Positions 27,042-36,511 of a stretch of DNA of 64,000 nt are shown here, one piece after another. Each line of letters starts with the position of its first letter. Position 1 is the stretch's first letter. The notes under the pieces are model-generated. The model worked only from the letters and a program-made list of their open reading frames with translations, was not told the origin of the DNA and ran no database searches. A program made the position numbers and the translations under genes. Location of the stretch: positions 128,425-192,424 of the forward strand of contig CBDCTL010000012.1 of assembly GCA_965222015.1 (NCBI GenBank), read 5' to 3'. The DNA comes from JANQPX01 sp965222015 (lineage in GTDB: Bacteria; Pseudomonadota; Alphaproteobacteria; Geminicoccales; Geminicoccaceae).

Positions 27042-28619
27042 ATGGCCAAGGTCCTGATTTCGGACAATCTCAGCCCCGCCGCGGTCGACGTGTTCCGGGA
27101 ACGCGGCGTCGAGGTGGACGTGCGCACCGGCCTGAGCGAGGGCCAGCTCTGCGAGATCGTCGGCGATTATGACGGCCTCGCTCTGCGCTCGGCGACCAAG
27201 GTGACCGCGAAGGTGCTGGCGGCCGCGCGGAATCTGAAGGTGGTCGGCCGCGCCGGCATCGGGGTCGACAATATCGACGTCGCCGCCGCGACCGCGAAGG
27301 GCGTGGTGGTGATGAACACGCCGTTCGGCAATTCGGTGACCACCGCCGAGCACGCGATCGCGATGATGATGGCGCTCGCCCGCCAGCTGCCGGCCGCCGA
27401 CCGCTCGACCCGCGCTTCGAAATGGGAAAAATCCCGCTTCATGGGCATGGAGCTGACCGGCAAGGTGCTGGGGCTGATCGGCTGCGGCAATATCGGCGCG
27501 ATCGTCGCCGAGCGCGCCCAGGGCCTCAAGATGCGGGTGATCGCCTTCGATCCGTTCCTCGGCACCGAGCGCGCCGAGCATCTCGGCGTCGAGAAGGTGG
27601 AGCTGGACGAGCTGCTCGCCCGCGCCGACGTGATCAGCCTGCACACGCCGCTCACCGACCAGACCAGGAACATCCTGTCCGCGGACGCGATCGGCAGGGC
27701 CCAAAAGGGGGTGCGCATCGTCAATTGCGCGCGCGGCGGCCTGATCGACGAGACAGCCCTTTTCGATGCGATCAGGGACGGCCATGTCGCCGGTGCCGCC
27801 CTCGACGTGTTCGGCGAGGAGCCCGCGAAGAACAACCCGCTGTTCGAGCTCGACGAGGTCGTGGTGACGCCGCATCTGGGGGCGGCGACCACCGAGGCGC
27901 AGGAGAAGGTGGCGCTGCAGATCGCCGGGCAGATGGCCGGCTATCTGGTCTCGGGCGCGGTGGTCAACGCCCTCAACATGGCCTCGGTCACGGCCGAGGA
28001 GGCGCCGAAGCTGAGACCCTACATGACGCTCGCCAGGCAGCTCGGCTCGTTCGCCGGCCAGCTCACCGAGACCGGCCTCAGGGGGGTCACCATCACCTAT
28101 GCCGGCCAGGCCTCGAAGCTCAACACCAAGCCGCTCACCGCGACCATCCTGCAGGGCCTTTTGACCCCGCTCCTGGCCAGCGTCAACATGGTCAACGCGC
28201 CGCTGGTGGCGCGCGAGCGCGACATCGGCGTGACCACCGTGCATCAGGACCAGATCGAGGGCTACCAGACCCTGGTCAAGCTCGCGGTCGAGACCGAGCG
28301 CGGCGAACGCTCGGTCGCCGGCACGCTGTTCCAGGAACGCCGCCCGCGTCTCGTCGAGGTGCGCGGCATCGCGGTCGAGGCCGAGCTCGGCCCGCACATG
28401 CTGTTCATCCGGAACGAGGACAAGCCGGGCTTCATCGGCGCGCTCGGCAACACGCTCGGCGACGCCGGCATCAACATCGCCACCTTCCACGTCGGCCGCA
28501 CCGCACCCGGCGAAGAGGCCGTCGCCCTGGTCGAAGTCGACCAAAAGGTGCCGGACCAGATCCTCGACGACATCTGCAAACTACCACACACAAGACAATG
28601 CAAATCGCTGGTATTCTGA
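27042..28619 (+). CDS. serA: D-3-phosphoglycerate dehydrogenase
   Basis: 525 residues, the long SerA form. The NAD-binding loop is GLIGCGNIGAIV (about 145-156), the catalytic Arg and Glu lie in NCARGGLIDE and PLFELDEVVVTPHLGA, an intervening ASB domain follows, and a C-terminal ACT domain starts near LFIRNEDKPGFIGALG. It oxidises 3-phosphoglycerate in serine synthesis, and the ACT domain is expected to give serine feedback. The C-terminus ends rather abruptly (HTRQCKSLVF) compared with the usual ACT end, which may be a small 3' alteration. Confidence 0.96.
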   Translation: MAKVLISDNLSPAAVDVFRERGVEVDVRTGLSEGQLCEIVGDYDGLALRSATKVTAKVLAAARNLKVVGRAGIGVDNIDVAAATAKGVVVMNTPFGNSVTTAEHAIAMMMALARQLPAADRSTRASKWEKSRFMGMELTGKVLGLIGCGNIGAIVAERAQGLKMRVIAFDPFLGTERAEHLGVEKVELDELLARADVISLHTPLTDQTRNILSADAIGRAQKGVRIVNCARGGLIDETALFDAIRDGHVAGAALDVFGEEPAKNNPLFELDEVVVTPHLGAATTEAQEKVALQIAGQMAGYLVSGAVVNALNMASVTAEEAPKLRPYMTLARQLGSFAGQLTETGLRGVTITYAGQASKLNTKPLTATILQGLLTPLLASVNMVNAPLVARERDIGVTTVHQDQIEGYQTLVKLAVETERGERSVAGTLFQERRPRLVEVRGIAVEAELGPHMLFIRNEDKPGFIGALGNTLGDAGINIATFHVGRTAPGEEAVALVEVDQKVPDQILDDICKLPHTRQCKSLVF

Positions 28620-28900
28620 TCGAAACCAACGACAGCGGGGTCTTCGAAAGCGCATCCCGGCTTCCTCCAAACCTGTGGCGGGGAAAACGCCCCCTTCGCC
28701 ACATCGCCCCATGTTCTCATGATGTTCTTCTATCGGAGAATGTCGGTGAGATGCTATGAGCACGCAGGCCGTGGCCACATCGTCGGTACGGTTCCAGCAC
28801 GGAAAATGGACGGTTTCGTCGACCATTCCTGGCTGGGGACTGTGCGGGTTTTCAAGGCAATCGCTTGTTGGCCAAGGGGATCATTCTCCTTGGTACTTGC

Positions 28901-28990
28901 GGAGGGGTGCCGGAGTGGTTGAACGGGGCGGTCTCGAAAACCGTTGTACGGGCGACCGTACCGAGGGTTCGAATCCCTCTCCCTCCGCCA
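28901..28990 (+). tRNA. tRNA-Ser (CGA anticodon)
   Basis: 90 nt class II tRNA. The acceptor GGAGGGG pairs with TCCCTCC, discriminator G, encoded CCA. The anticodon arm GCGGT-CTCGAAA-ACCGT gives CGA. A long variable arm (GTACGGGCGACCGTAC) and T arm GAGGG-TTCGAAT-CCCTC complete the cloverleaf. The 281 bp upstream, after serA, shows no gene. Confidence 0.97.
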
Positions 28991-29188
28991 GTCTACCGTT
29001 CATAAAAAAATAACAAAAATTTCAACGCCTTTGCTAAACACCCACCATACCGCCCGCCAAAAATTTTCTGATGCCGAGCCAGCCTATGGAAACCGGAGCG
29101 GTACGTTGGCAGTCCTGGTCGAGCCAGGAGGTTGACACTGAGCGTGATGACTTTGAAGCGGTGACAATTGGTGACAAGATAAGTATTT

Positions 29189-29240
29189 GGTGAACCACTA
29201 CCGGCTTGCGCCGGTAGCATCGGGTTTGGAATGTAATTCA
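29189..29240 (+). repeat. IS-like end sequence shared with 63.8 kb
   Basis: GTGAACCACTAC followed by GGTAGCATCGGG-TTGGAATG and TAATTC. The reverse complement of 63790-63839 carries the same string with a few changes. It includes a small hairpin (CTACCGGC-TTGC-GCCGGTAG at 29199-29218). Probably the residue of an insertion sequence; no transposase is seen here, and nothing else was recognised between the tRNA and the response regulator. Confidence 0.55.
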
Positions 29241-29341
29241 AGGTAGTCGAGGATAACGTCGTCTGCGATGTCGACTGCAGACCGCCTCGGAGGAGATCTC
29301 AAAGTCCCCGGGGCCGCCATGCGCATCGTGCCGGACACTCA

Positions 29342-30040
29342 CTACGAATGCTCCGACAGGCTCAATCGATAACCATACCCTCGAATGGTGATGATCTCCA
29401 CGGAGTGGTTTTCGGCCGCAATCTTCCGTCGAAGATGGCGAATATAGACATCCACGATATTGGTGAGAGGGTCTTTGTCGGTGTGCCACACGCGCTCGAG
29501 GATCTCGGCGCGGCTCAGCGCCGTTCCCGCATGGCACATGAGTAACGAGAGGAGATGATACTCGGTGCTCGTAAGATCGAGCTCGTGGCCTCGCACGCTG
29601 ACTTTCCGGCTTTGCTGGTCGAGTTCCAAGTCGCCGACACGCAACCACCGTCCGCCTTTCTCGCTATAGGCCGTCACACGGCGGCGGAGCGATTGAATCC
29701 TGGCCAGCAGCTCCTCGAAATCGAAGGGCTTGCTCAGGTAGTCGTCCGCGCCGGCTTCAAGGCCTTCGACGACGTCGTCCGTGCCGTCGAGCGCGGTCAG
29801 CATGAGAATCGGCGCCAGGATCCGGCGCTCGCGCAGGCGGCGGCATACCTCGTGTCCGTGCAGATCGGGGAGAAGGAGATCCAGGAGGATCACGTCGAAG
29901 CGATTCGCGACCGCCCGCTCGATCGCGTCGCTGCCGGCCGCCAAAATCTCCAGCCTGTATCCTTCCGCCCTCAGCCCGCGCTCGACGAAGGACGCGATTC
30001 CCGGATCGTCCTCGACCAGCAAGACGGTCGGAGCCGGCAT
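29342..30040 (-). CDS. OmpR-type response regulator
   Basis: 232 residues from ATG at 30040, which overlaps the kinase stop codon. The receiver domain has the acidic pair VEDD (9-12), phospho-acceptor Asp54 in LLDLLLPD, Thr in MLTALD and Lys in YLSKPFDF. The C-terminal winged helix includes LTSTEYHLLSLLM and VDVYIRHLRRKI with RGYGYRL at the end. It is translationally coupled to the histidine kinase and so is its cognate regulator. Likely targets are the adjacent envelope genes; that is an inference. Confidence 0.94.
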   Translation of the reverse strand: MPAPTVLLVEDDPGIASFVERGLRAEGYRLEILAAGSDAIERAVANRFDVILLDLLLPDLHGHEVCRRLRERRILAPILMLTALDGTDDVVEGLEAGADDYLSKPFDFEELLARIQSLRRRVTAYSEKGGRWLRVGDLELDQQSRKVSVRGHELDLTSTEYHLLSLLMCHAGTALSRAEILERVWHTDKDPLTNIVDVYIRHLRRKIAAENHSVEIITIRGYGYRLSLSEHS

Positions 30041-31704
30041 CAGGCCGCCGCATCCAACGGCAGGCGCAGACGCACGCTGGTGCCTTGGCCCGGGCTGCCG
30101 ACGATCGTGATGGAACCTCGATGGGCCTCGGCGATGGCCTTGGCGATGGGAAGCCCGAGGCCGCTGCCTTCCGGCCGAAGCTGCCTTGCCGCGACGCCGC
30201 GGAAGAAGGGGTCGAAGACGCGGTCCTGGTTGGCGGCATCCAGGCCGATTCCCTGATCGCTGACCACGATCTCGGCGACGCCCGCCATCCCGTGGCCCGC
30301 GACGCTGATCATGCCGCCCGGAGGCGAGTAGTTGACCGCGTTGTCGACAACGTTCATCAGGAGTTGTGCCAGCTTTTGCCGGTCGGCACGTATCAGCAGC
30401 CCGTCGGAACATTCCGAGCCTTCGACCACGATGTTCTTGCAGGCAGCCAGGATCTGCGCATTCTCGACGGTCGCCTTCAGGATCTCGGCAAGCGGCACAT
30501 GCTCGAACTGGTAGCTGGTGAGGTGATCGTCGGCCCGCGCCAGCTTCAGCAGATCGTCGACCATGCAGCGCATCAGGGTCGTCTGGGCGATGACCTTCTT
30601 CAGGCTGTCGCGATAGGCCGACAGCTCGCCGCTGCCCGATCGCAAGGTCACCTGGGCCTCGCCGTGGACCACGGTCAGCGGCGTTCTGAGTTCGTGGCTC
30701 ACCTCCGCGAGAAACCGCCGCCGGCGCCGGTCATGGCGGCGCAGCAGCACGTTGGCTGCCCGCAGCTCTTCGGTTCGCTCGCGCACGGTCCTCTCCAGCT
30801 CGGATTTCGAGATCATCGACTCCCGGATCTCGCCGGCCATGCCGTGCAGCGCCGCCGCGAGCTTGCCGAGCTCGTCCGACCGTTTCCAGGGCATGTCGAC
30901 CTTGAAGTTGCGCGCGCCGATCTGGCGGGTCATGTCGATGAGATCCCGGACCGGCTGGATGAGGCTGTCCGCGCCGGCGAAGCCGGCGGCGATACCGAGG
31001 ATCAGCAGGCCGGCGATGAGCCAGGCGAAGTTGTGAAGACGATCGTCGGCGCTGTTCCCGTGGATGGCAGCCAGATCCTCGTCGAGCCTGGCCATGTCGG
31101 CGCGGATGGCGTCGAGCGACGTCGTGAAGCGGACGGCGCCGACGATTCGATCGCGAATCGCGATCGGGGAGCAGATTTCCAATATCGATTCATGGAAGGT
31201 CGCGAGCCATCGGCCCTGGCCTAATACCTCTTCCCTCACCGCCTCGGGCGCTTCGGTGCCGTAGCTTCGGATGTCCTTGGTAGCGTCGTGCACCAACTTG
31301 GCCCGGGAATCGTAGACCTGGATTTCCGCGACCTGTGGCAGGGACCGGGCAGCTTGGAGAATATTGTAGATATCCTCGAAGTCCTCATGGATCAGAGGCT
31401 CGATGAGGCCGTCGGCGAGCACCGCGGCGAGATGGCGGGCGTCGGTCTCGGCCTGATGGCGCAGCGCGCGCGACATGGTCTCGGTCGTCGAGCGCTGGAC
31501 CTCGTCGGCGAGCCTGGCCGATTCGATATAGCTGAAGAACTGGATGAGCGACGCCAGTCCGACCGCAGCGACGCCGATCGTCAGCGCATATCGATATCGC
31601 AGGCTGAGCCGCACCGCGCGCCGCCTAGTTGCACGGTCGCACGGGAAGTTCCATCCGGCGCGACGCGCGACGGCCCGATCCCGAGCCCATCTGCCGGGTT
31701 CCAT
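30040..31704 (-). CDS. Membrane sensor histidine kinase
   Basis: 554 residues. The first 30 are arginine-rich and a GTG at 31614 could be the real start. TM1 is YALTIGVAAVGLASLIQFFSY, a periplasmic sensor of about 165 residues follows, TM2 is FAWLIAGLLILGIAAGFAGA, then comes a HAMP linker. The HisKA phospho-acceptor is His337 in EVSHELRTPL; the N box is NVVDNAVNYSPPGG, G1 DQGIGL and G2 GSGLGLPIAKAI. The gene begins 26 bp after that of a PhnD-like binding protein, the arrangement seen when a soluble receptor presents its ligand to the kinase. Confidence 0.93.
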   Translation of the reverse strand: MEPGRWARDRAVARRAGWNFPCDRATRRRAVRLSLRYRYALTIGVAAVGLASLIQFFSYIESARLADEVQRSTTETMSRALRHQAETDARHLAAVLADGLIEPLIHEDFEDIYNILQAARSLPQVAEIQVYDSRAKLVHDATKDIRSYGTEAPEAVREEVLGQGRWLATFHESILEICSPIAIRDRIVGAVRFTTSLDAIRADMARLDEDLAAIHGNSADDRLHNFAWLIAGLLILGIAAGFAGADSLIQPVRDLIDMTRQIGARNFKVDMPWKRSDELGKLAAALHGMAGEIRESMISKSELERTVRERTEELRAANVLLRRHDRRRRRFLAEVSHELRTPLTVVHGEAQVTLRSGSGELSAYRDSLKKVIAQTTLMRCMVDDLLKLARADDHLTSYQFEHVPLAEILKATVENAQILAACKNIVVEGSECSDGLLIRADRQKLAQLLMNVVDNAVNYSPPGGMISVAGHGMAGVAEIVVSDQGIGLDAANQDRVFDPFFRGVAARQLRPEGSGLGLPIAKAIAEAHRGSITIVGSPGQGTSVRLRLPLDAAA

Positions 31705-31730
31705 GTGAACCGGACGCTGCGATCATGCCA

Positions 31731-32696
31731 TCAGGACCCCGATATGCCGAGGCTGCCGAACAGCGACCGGACGTGATCGAGACCGGCCTTTGCATCGCCG
31801 ATCAGCCGGTCGAACTTGCCGGTCTCGTAGAACTCGCCGAGCACGGCGCGTCCCTCCTCGCTCTCATGCATGGCGAGAAGAATCGCGGTGACATCCTGCC
31901 GCTCCGTCTCGGACAGTCTGGGTCCTGCCACCATCACGGAGCGCACGATCTCCGGCGTGGTGTGAAAGAGGCGAAGCTCCTTCTTCAAGCCGGGCGGCGC
32001 GCGCGAGTCGTCGTTCCAGTTGATGTCGCTGACCACGCCCGCATCCGCTTTGCCGCGAGCGACCCAGGCGACCGCGTTGACCTCGGATTCGGCGAAGAGA
32101 TAGCGAACGCTGTCGTCCTGCACGGCATGATTGGCGGACTCGAGCGGCATGCCGTGGGCCGCGATCGTCGCCTTCGGCACAAAGTAGCCGGAGGTCGATC
32201 CCGGGTCCTCGAAGGCGATCAGCCGGCCGGCGAGATCACCCAGCTCCTGAATGTCGGCGTCCTTGCGCGTGAAGAAATGAGTCCGATAGGTCGAGCATCC
32301 GTCCTTCCATTGGCGCAGCAGGATCGACGCGCCCGCCATCTGCTCATAGAGCAGCGCCGAGAACGGCGTTTCCGAGACGAGGTCGATCCTGCCGGCGCGC
32401 ATGAAGGCGATGAGCTCCTCGTTGTCGCGGGCGAGCAAGGTCTCGTGGCGCCCGAAGATATCGGACTGCCTGGCGATATAGCGACCTAGCGCGTCAAGTG
32501 CTGCGTAGTGCTTGCGCGGATTGTTGGACACGCGGCCGAGCACGATGGTCTCGCCGACCGCCTCGCCTTCATCGTGATCAGCCTGTGCGGGCAGGGAAAT
32601 TCCCACCCAAATGGAGACAAGCACGCAGCAGACCGTCAACAACAACGAACCGCCCACGATCCGATCATTCGAAACAGCGAAGGCCTTCCTCAACAT
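31731..32696 (-). CDS. PhnD-like periplasmic substrate-binding protein
   Basis: 321 residues with a signal peptide or membrane anchor (LLLTVCCVLVSIWVGISLPAQA). The type II binding fold has PhnD-family features: LGRVSNNPRKHYAALDALGRYI, ETPFSALL, IAFEDPGSTSGYFVPKA and ADAGVVSDINW. Members bind phosphonate, phosphite or phosphate, but many that sit beside histidine kinases are sensory rather than transport proteins. No ABC permease or ATPase gene is nearby, and the next gene is the kinase, so I infer a sensory role. Confidence 0.86.
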   Translation of the reverse strand: MLRKAFAVSNDRIVGGSLLLTVCCVLVSIWVGISLPAQADHDEGEAVGETIVLGRVSNNPRKHYAALDALGRYIARQSDIFGRHETLLARDNEELIAFMRAGRIDLVSETPFSALLYEQMAGASILLRQWKDGCSTYRTHFFTRKDADIQELGDLAGRLIAFEDPGSTSGYFVPKATIAAHGMPLESANHAVQDDSVRYLFAESEVNAVAWVARGKADAGVVSDINWNDDSRAPPGLKKELRLFHTTPEIVRSVMVAGPRLSETERQDVTAILLAMHESEEGRAVLGEFYETGKFDRLIGDAKAGLDHVRSLFGSLGISGS

Positions 32697-33158
32697 AAGG
32701 TGAATCCTCGACTAGGAAGAGCATGAATGAGGGCCGGAGTTTACGCCAGAAATTGCGGCCGATGTACTGCATAGGATTAAAATTCGATTAAAATCTTGCG
32801 GTTATGTCCCGGCGCCTCATCGGCCCGGGCTGCTGTGACGCTGCTTTCGGCAATATTCAACGCAAGCGTTGGTCATGCGATGCGTGGCACCTCGCCGAAA
32901 GCCGCCGATGCGGGGATTGTCGGGGGGTGTCAAGCCCGGCATTCGAATTTATCGAGTCGGGACGATCAATCCAAAGTTGCAATAATCGTCGTGAACCGAA
33001 TCCTCTTAGCAAGAGACAAAATGGAACGGGCGCATTAATTTCCAACCGATAATAGAGTCAACTTCAATTTAACATGGCCCGGGGTGGAAAATCGCCTGCG
33101 CCGGCCAGCGCTTGCAACGACAGTCCGGCCCGACCGGGGCCGCAGGGAGATCTGCCGA
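32697..33158. other. Intergenic region, no gene seen
   Basis: 462 bp, noticeably more AT-rich than its neighbours (for example 32765-32805 and 33036-33075). It probably contains divergent promoters for the binding-protein/kinase operon and for the small plus-strand gene. No repeat or RNA recognised. Confidence 0.45.
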
Positions 33159-33494
33159 ATGATCGCCTCTCCGTTCTATCCCTTTGTCGCGGACAATCTC
33201 GACCATGCGCCCAACGGTCCCGGTGTTTACGGGCTCTATGTGCGCGACGGCCGCACGCACCGCACGATCTATATTGGCGGCTCACTCACATCGGTGCGGA
33301 CCAGTCTGCACCGGCATCTGCTCGCCAACGGTCAAGCCTGCACGCGGACCGCAACGCACTTCAACACGGAAATCACCGACGTCGAGTATGTCGTCAGCAG
33401 ACAGGCTGCAATCCTGACGGCCCACCGCAAGGCGGCTGGCGAGTTCCCGCTATGCAACGATCCGCAAAATGTGCGCTCGAAGCCGGTCATGTGA
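33159..33494 (+). CDS. Small GIY-YIG-like protein
   Basis: 111 residues from ATG at 33159, preceded by AGGGAGA. GPGVYGLYVRDG followed by TIYIGGS matches the two tyrosine segments that define GIY-YIG nucleases, with a downstream Arg (SLHRHL) and a Glu (TDVEYVV) in plausible positions. It is short, which fits stand-alone members. Role unknown; it may be a nuclease or a catalytically silent relative. It is the only plus-strand gene inside the surrounding minus-strand cluster. Confidence 0.6.
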   Translation: MIASPFYPFVADNLDHAPNGPGVYGLYVRDGRTHRTIYIGGSLTSVRTSLHRHLLANGQACTRTATHFNTEITDVEYVVSRQAAILTAHRKAAGEFPLCNDPQNVRSKPVM

Positions 33495-33618
33495 GCCAGA
33501 CAGAAAGACGAAGCCGGCACGAAACGTGATTGACCAGTTCGGCCACCTGTTCCCGTCACTCTGGAGCACCCGGTTCGTCATGCGGGGCCGCAGGCTAGCC
33601 AATGCGGACAGACATCCG

Positions 33619-35061
33619 CTAGAAAACGGCACTCCCCTTCGATCGCTCGCCGTCGATCTGCTCGCGCGCTTCAAAGGCTGGCGAAGGCACCCCGGCGTCA
33701 ATGGCACTGCCGCCGGGACCAGATGATGGAGCCGGAGTCTGCGAATCGAGATTCCTGCGCAGGCCCTCCTCGTCCGTGGTCGCCGTGGCGGCCGGGCGGC
33801 TCCGCAGATTCTCGTAGTACTGGCGAAGATGGCGCGAGGTGATGACCTTGTAGACGCCCGTTTCCTTCATCACCTGCAGCGACTGATCGAATTCGTAGAG
33901 CAGCGTCTCACTGTCCGCGTAGTAGAGCGGCAGCATCAGGTGCAGCGTGCCGATGGACGTCGCCGTTTCGAGGGCGCGCACCTCCTTGGCAAGACCGATC
34001 TCGTGCAGCATCGCCTTGCCGACGACGTCGTTCACCGACACCGCGTCGACCTGGGAACGAACGAGGTGGTTGAAGCAGGTCTCGAGCGACCGCGGCGTCT
34101 TCAGGATGATCAGCTCCTGATCCAGCAATTGCTGCAGATCGTCCAACGCATAACCGGCCGGGCGGCAGAGCGTCAGACCGTGAAGGCTGGACGGCTGATT
34201 GTAGGTGATGTTGCTGTCGTTCAGCACGAACAGACGCATCAGGACCCGGTAGAGCGAGCTCGAATAGAGGAATTCCTCGTCACTCTGCTCGCCTTTCTGA
34301 TAGGGAAAAATCCCGGCGAACTGTCCGTTCCGGGTGGCGTCCAGTCCATATTTCCAGCCGAGGAAATCGACCTCGACATCATAGCCGATCGACCGGAACG
34401 CAGCGCTCACCAATTCGGTGAGCATGCCCTTCTCCGGCAGTGTCTCGTCGACGAAAGGCGCAAACTCGCCGCCGGTGACGAGATTGATGCGCAGCGGCTC
34501 GCCGGCATTCCGGACATCGACGCCATCGGTGATCACCGGCGCGTTCTCCTGGTCGGCGATCAGCCTGATCGGCCCCCCCGAGCCGGCGGGCGGCACACCA
34601 TCGGTCAGCGATGCCGACTGCGACGTCTGACCGGCGCCAGGCCTGTCTGCATTGCCGGCCGCTGCCGATCTCCTGTTGCCTCTGCCGGGATCGTCCAGCT
34701 GTCCCGGCCTCACGGCGGCGGCCAGCGTCACCTCGGATCTCGCTTTCGCGCCGCCCGCCGTCACCTGCTCTGCGGAGTCGGGCACCTGCCCCGACGGATC
34801 CGGAAGCCGCAGGATCGTGCCGACGCTGATCAGGGCGGGATCGGTAATCCGATCCAAATTCGCGCGGTAGATATTGATCCATTTCGCGGCATCCTTGTAG
34901 ACCCGGGCGGCGATCAGCGACAGCGAGTCGCCGCTGACGACGACATAGGTCGCGCCGCCTTGTCCTTCGGCGGCGAACGCCCTGCTTGCCGGCAGGACGC
35001 CGGTCGCCAGAACGACCGAAGCCGCCACGATCGCCGCTTTTCCCTTGATGAAGCTACCCAT
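33619..35061 (-). CDS. LysM domain fused to a family 3 solute-binding domain
   Basis: 480 residues. A signal peptide (AAIVAASVVLATGVLPASRAFA) is followed by a LysM peptidoglycan-binding domain (about 38-90: TYVVVSGDSLSLIAARVY, ISVGTILRLPDP), a low-complexity linker rich in Ala, Gly and Ser (90-190), and a type II binding domain of the amino-acid (SBP_bac_3) class beginning LRINLVTGGEFAPFVDETLP. It should be held on the cell wall while keeping a ligand-binding module. No permease is encoded nearby, which argues for sensing or scavenging rather than classical transport. The fusion is uncommon. Confidence 0.85.
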   Translation of the reverse strand: MGSFIKGKAAIVAASVVLATGVLPASRAFAAEGQGGATYVVVSGDSLSLIAARVYKDAAKWINIYRANLDRITDPALISVGTILRLPDPSGQVPDSAEQVTAGGAKARSEVTLAAAVRPGQLDDPGRGNRRSAAAGNADRPGAGQTSQSASLTDGVPPAGSGGPIRLIADQENAPVITDGVDVRNAGEPLRINLVTGGEFAPFVDETLPEKGMLTELVSAAFRSIGYDVEVDFLGWKYGLDATRNGQFAGIFPYQKGEQSDEEFLYSSSLYRVLMRLFVLNDSNITYNQPSSLHGLTLCRPAGYALDDLQQLLDQELIILKTPRSLETCFNHLVRSQVDAVSVNDVVGKAMLHEIGLAKEVRALETATSIGTLHLMLPLYYADSETLLYEFDQSLQVMKETGVYKVITSRHLRQYYENLRSRPAATATTDEEGLRRNLDSQTPAPSSGPGGSAIDAGVPSPAFEAREQIDGERSKGSAVF

Positions 35062-35139
35062 GACCTACTTTCCCCGATGATTTGAAGACAGGCTGCCTTG
35101 TCGCCTCTTCCCGCGAAAAGCGAACAAGGCGTGGCCCGG

Positions 35140-36117
35140 CTACGACCTGGCGTGCCATTCCGGATGCTTCTCGACCATGCCGAGCATGAGCTCGAGCTGC
35201 GCCTCGAGCAGGCCGATCTGCTGATAGACGTGCGACGGCAGATGGCGCGTCAGGTCCGGCTCGAACGCCTCTTCCTGGACATGCAGATTCTCGGAAAAAT
35301 AATGAAGCTCCGCCATGAGGATGGAAACGAGATCGTAGACATCGCCATCGACGATCTGCTCGTCATAGTTCTCGACCAGGGTGAGCACGTCGGTGAACCC
35401 GGAGACTTCGCCGATGTCGTGAACGAGAGCCAGGCATCTCATGAGATGCGCGTAGACGTCCTCAGGCTTCTTCCGGGGCTCGTAGGCAGGCAAAGCCGGC
35501 AGCGCGAGGTCGGTTTCGCCGAGCTCGGCCGCCAGGGCCTCGATCTCCTGGGCAACCACGGTATTGGCGTGCGCCACGCGGCTGTAGACGTCCGACGGGG
35601 TGATCGACGGCTCCAGGAGATGGTTCAATTCCCGATTGGCCTGGATCATCATCTTGAACACGTCGGTCGGGGTCTTGGTGTCGTCCCGCACCGGGATCTC
35701 GACCTGCTGCGTAACGCCGATCACCCGCTTCACGCAGTCGATGCGGTCGAGTGCTGCGGTCACCACCTCGAGCACATCCTTCGACGTGATCTCCCCTCGA
35801 GGCGGCTGCGGCAGGGGCAGGCCGTCCATCGTGAACTCGAAGCACAGTGTGCTGGCCTTCTGGAACACGGAGACCGCCTGGAAAAAGACGTAGCGCGACG
35901 ACAAGTTTTCGACCTCGACGTCCGTCCTGGGCACGATCACCTCACCCATTTCCAGGGCGAGCAGGTCGATCTCCTCGCGCAGCACCTCCGCGAAGGAATA
36001 GACGTCCGGCGGGCCTATTTCCTGTGCCTCCGACGGCATGGGCAGCAGGGCCGGCCCGAAAGCCATCAGCGCCGCTGCCGCGCAGGTCGATACGGTCAAG
36101 CGCATTTTGTCGAACAT
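35140..36117 (-). CDS. Secreted protein of seven 'DVY' repeats, unknown function
   Basis: 325 residues, start at 36117 after GGGGACAGG. A signal peptide ends near MPSEA. The mature part is built from about seven alpha-helical units of 40-50 residues, each opening with a Pro/Ser-x-Asp-Val-Tyr motif: PPDVYS, SKDVLE, PTDVFK, PSDVYS, PEDVYA, DGDVYD, PSHVYQ. Each continues with a hydrophobic helix containing Asn or Leu. I do not recognise a named family. Its place between the LysM-binding protein and the PstS-OmpA fusion suggests an envelope role. Confidence 0.72.
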   Translation of the reverse strand: MFDKMRLTVSTCAAAALMAFGPALLPMPSEAQEIGPPDVYSFAEVLREEIDLLALEMGEVIVPRTDVEVENLSSRYVFFQAVSVFQKASTLCFEFTMDGLPLPQPPRGEITSKDVLEVVTAALDRIDCVKRVIGVTQQVEIPVRDDTKTPTDVFKMMIQANRELNHLLEPSITPSDVYSRVAHANTVVAQEIEALAAELGETDLALPALPAYEPRKKPEDVYAHLMRCLALVHDIGEVSGFTDVLTLVENYDEQIVDGDVYDLVSILMAELHYFSENLHVQEEAFEPDLTRHLPSHVYQQIGLLEAQLELMLGMVEKHPEWHARS

Positions 36118-36449
36118 TTACCTGTCCCCTGGGCGCGTACCAATCGCCCGCAATTCTCAATCCTGCATCAAGGGTGCGACCCCCGATCGGGAGTGGCGGT
36201 TGCGATTGCGATTGATCAGGAGAAGACGACACCCTCAGTCGATTTCGGCAGACAGATCTTGACGAGTCTGCTCACTTGACGGCCGGGAATAATCCACGTC
36301 GCACGAACATGTAAATTACTTTAATCAAATTTTAACGAATTCATCGATCTGAATGCTTCGCCCCATAAAACGCGGCATAACAAGCACTTCCGTGCATGGT
36401 CAGTTCCTGAGGATTGGCTCGCATTGGGGGCTGATCGATCGCCGCCACG

Positions 36450-36483
36450 AAAAGACACCGGGCCTGTGTCCAGGCCCGGTGTC
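36450..36483 (-). terminator. Intrinsic terminator after the PstS-OmpA gene
   Basis: Stem of 13 bp (GACACCGGGCCTG / CAGGCCCGGTGTC) with a 4-nt loop, followed on the minus strand by TTTT. It lies 28 bp after the stop codon and separates this gene from the DVY-repeat gene. Confidence 0.88.
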
Positions 36484-36511
36484 CTCCGTCCGACATGGCG
36501 GATCGGCGGGG

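Noticed and set aside
28620..28900. A small gene between serA and tRNA-Ser
   Set aside because: Short frames here have no ribosome-binding site and no recognisable protein; they are extensions of GC-rich sequence.
31731..32696. A phosphonate uptake operon
   Set aside because: The PhnD-like protein is followed by a kinase and regulator; no phnC or phnE genes or phosphonate-degrading enzymes are present.
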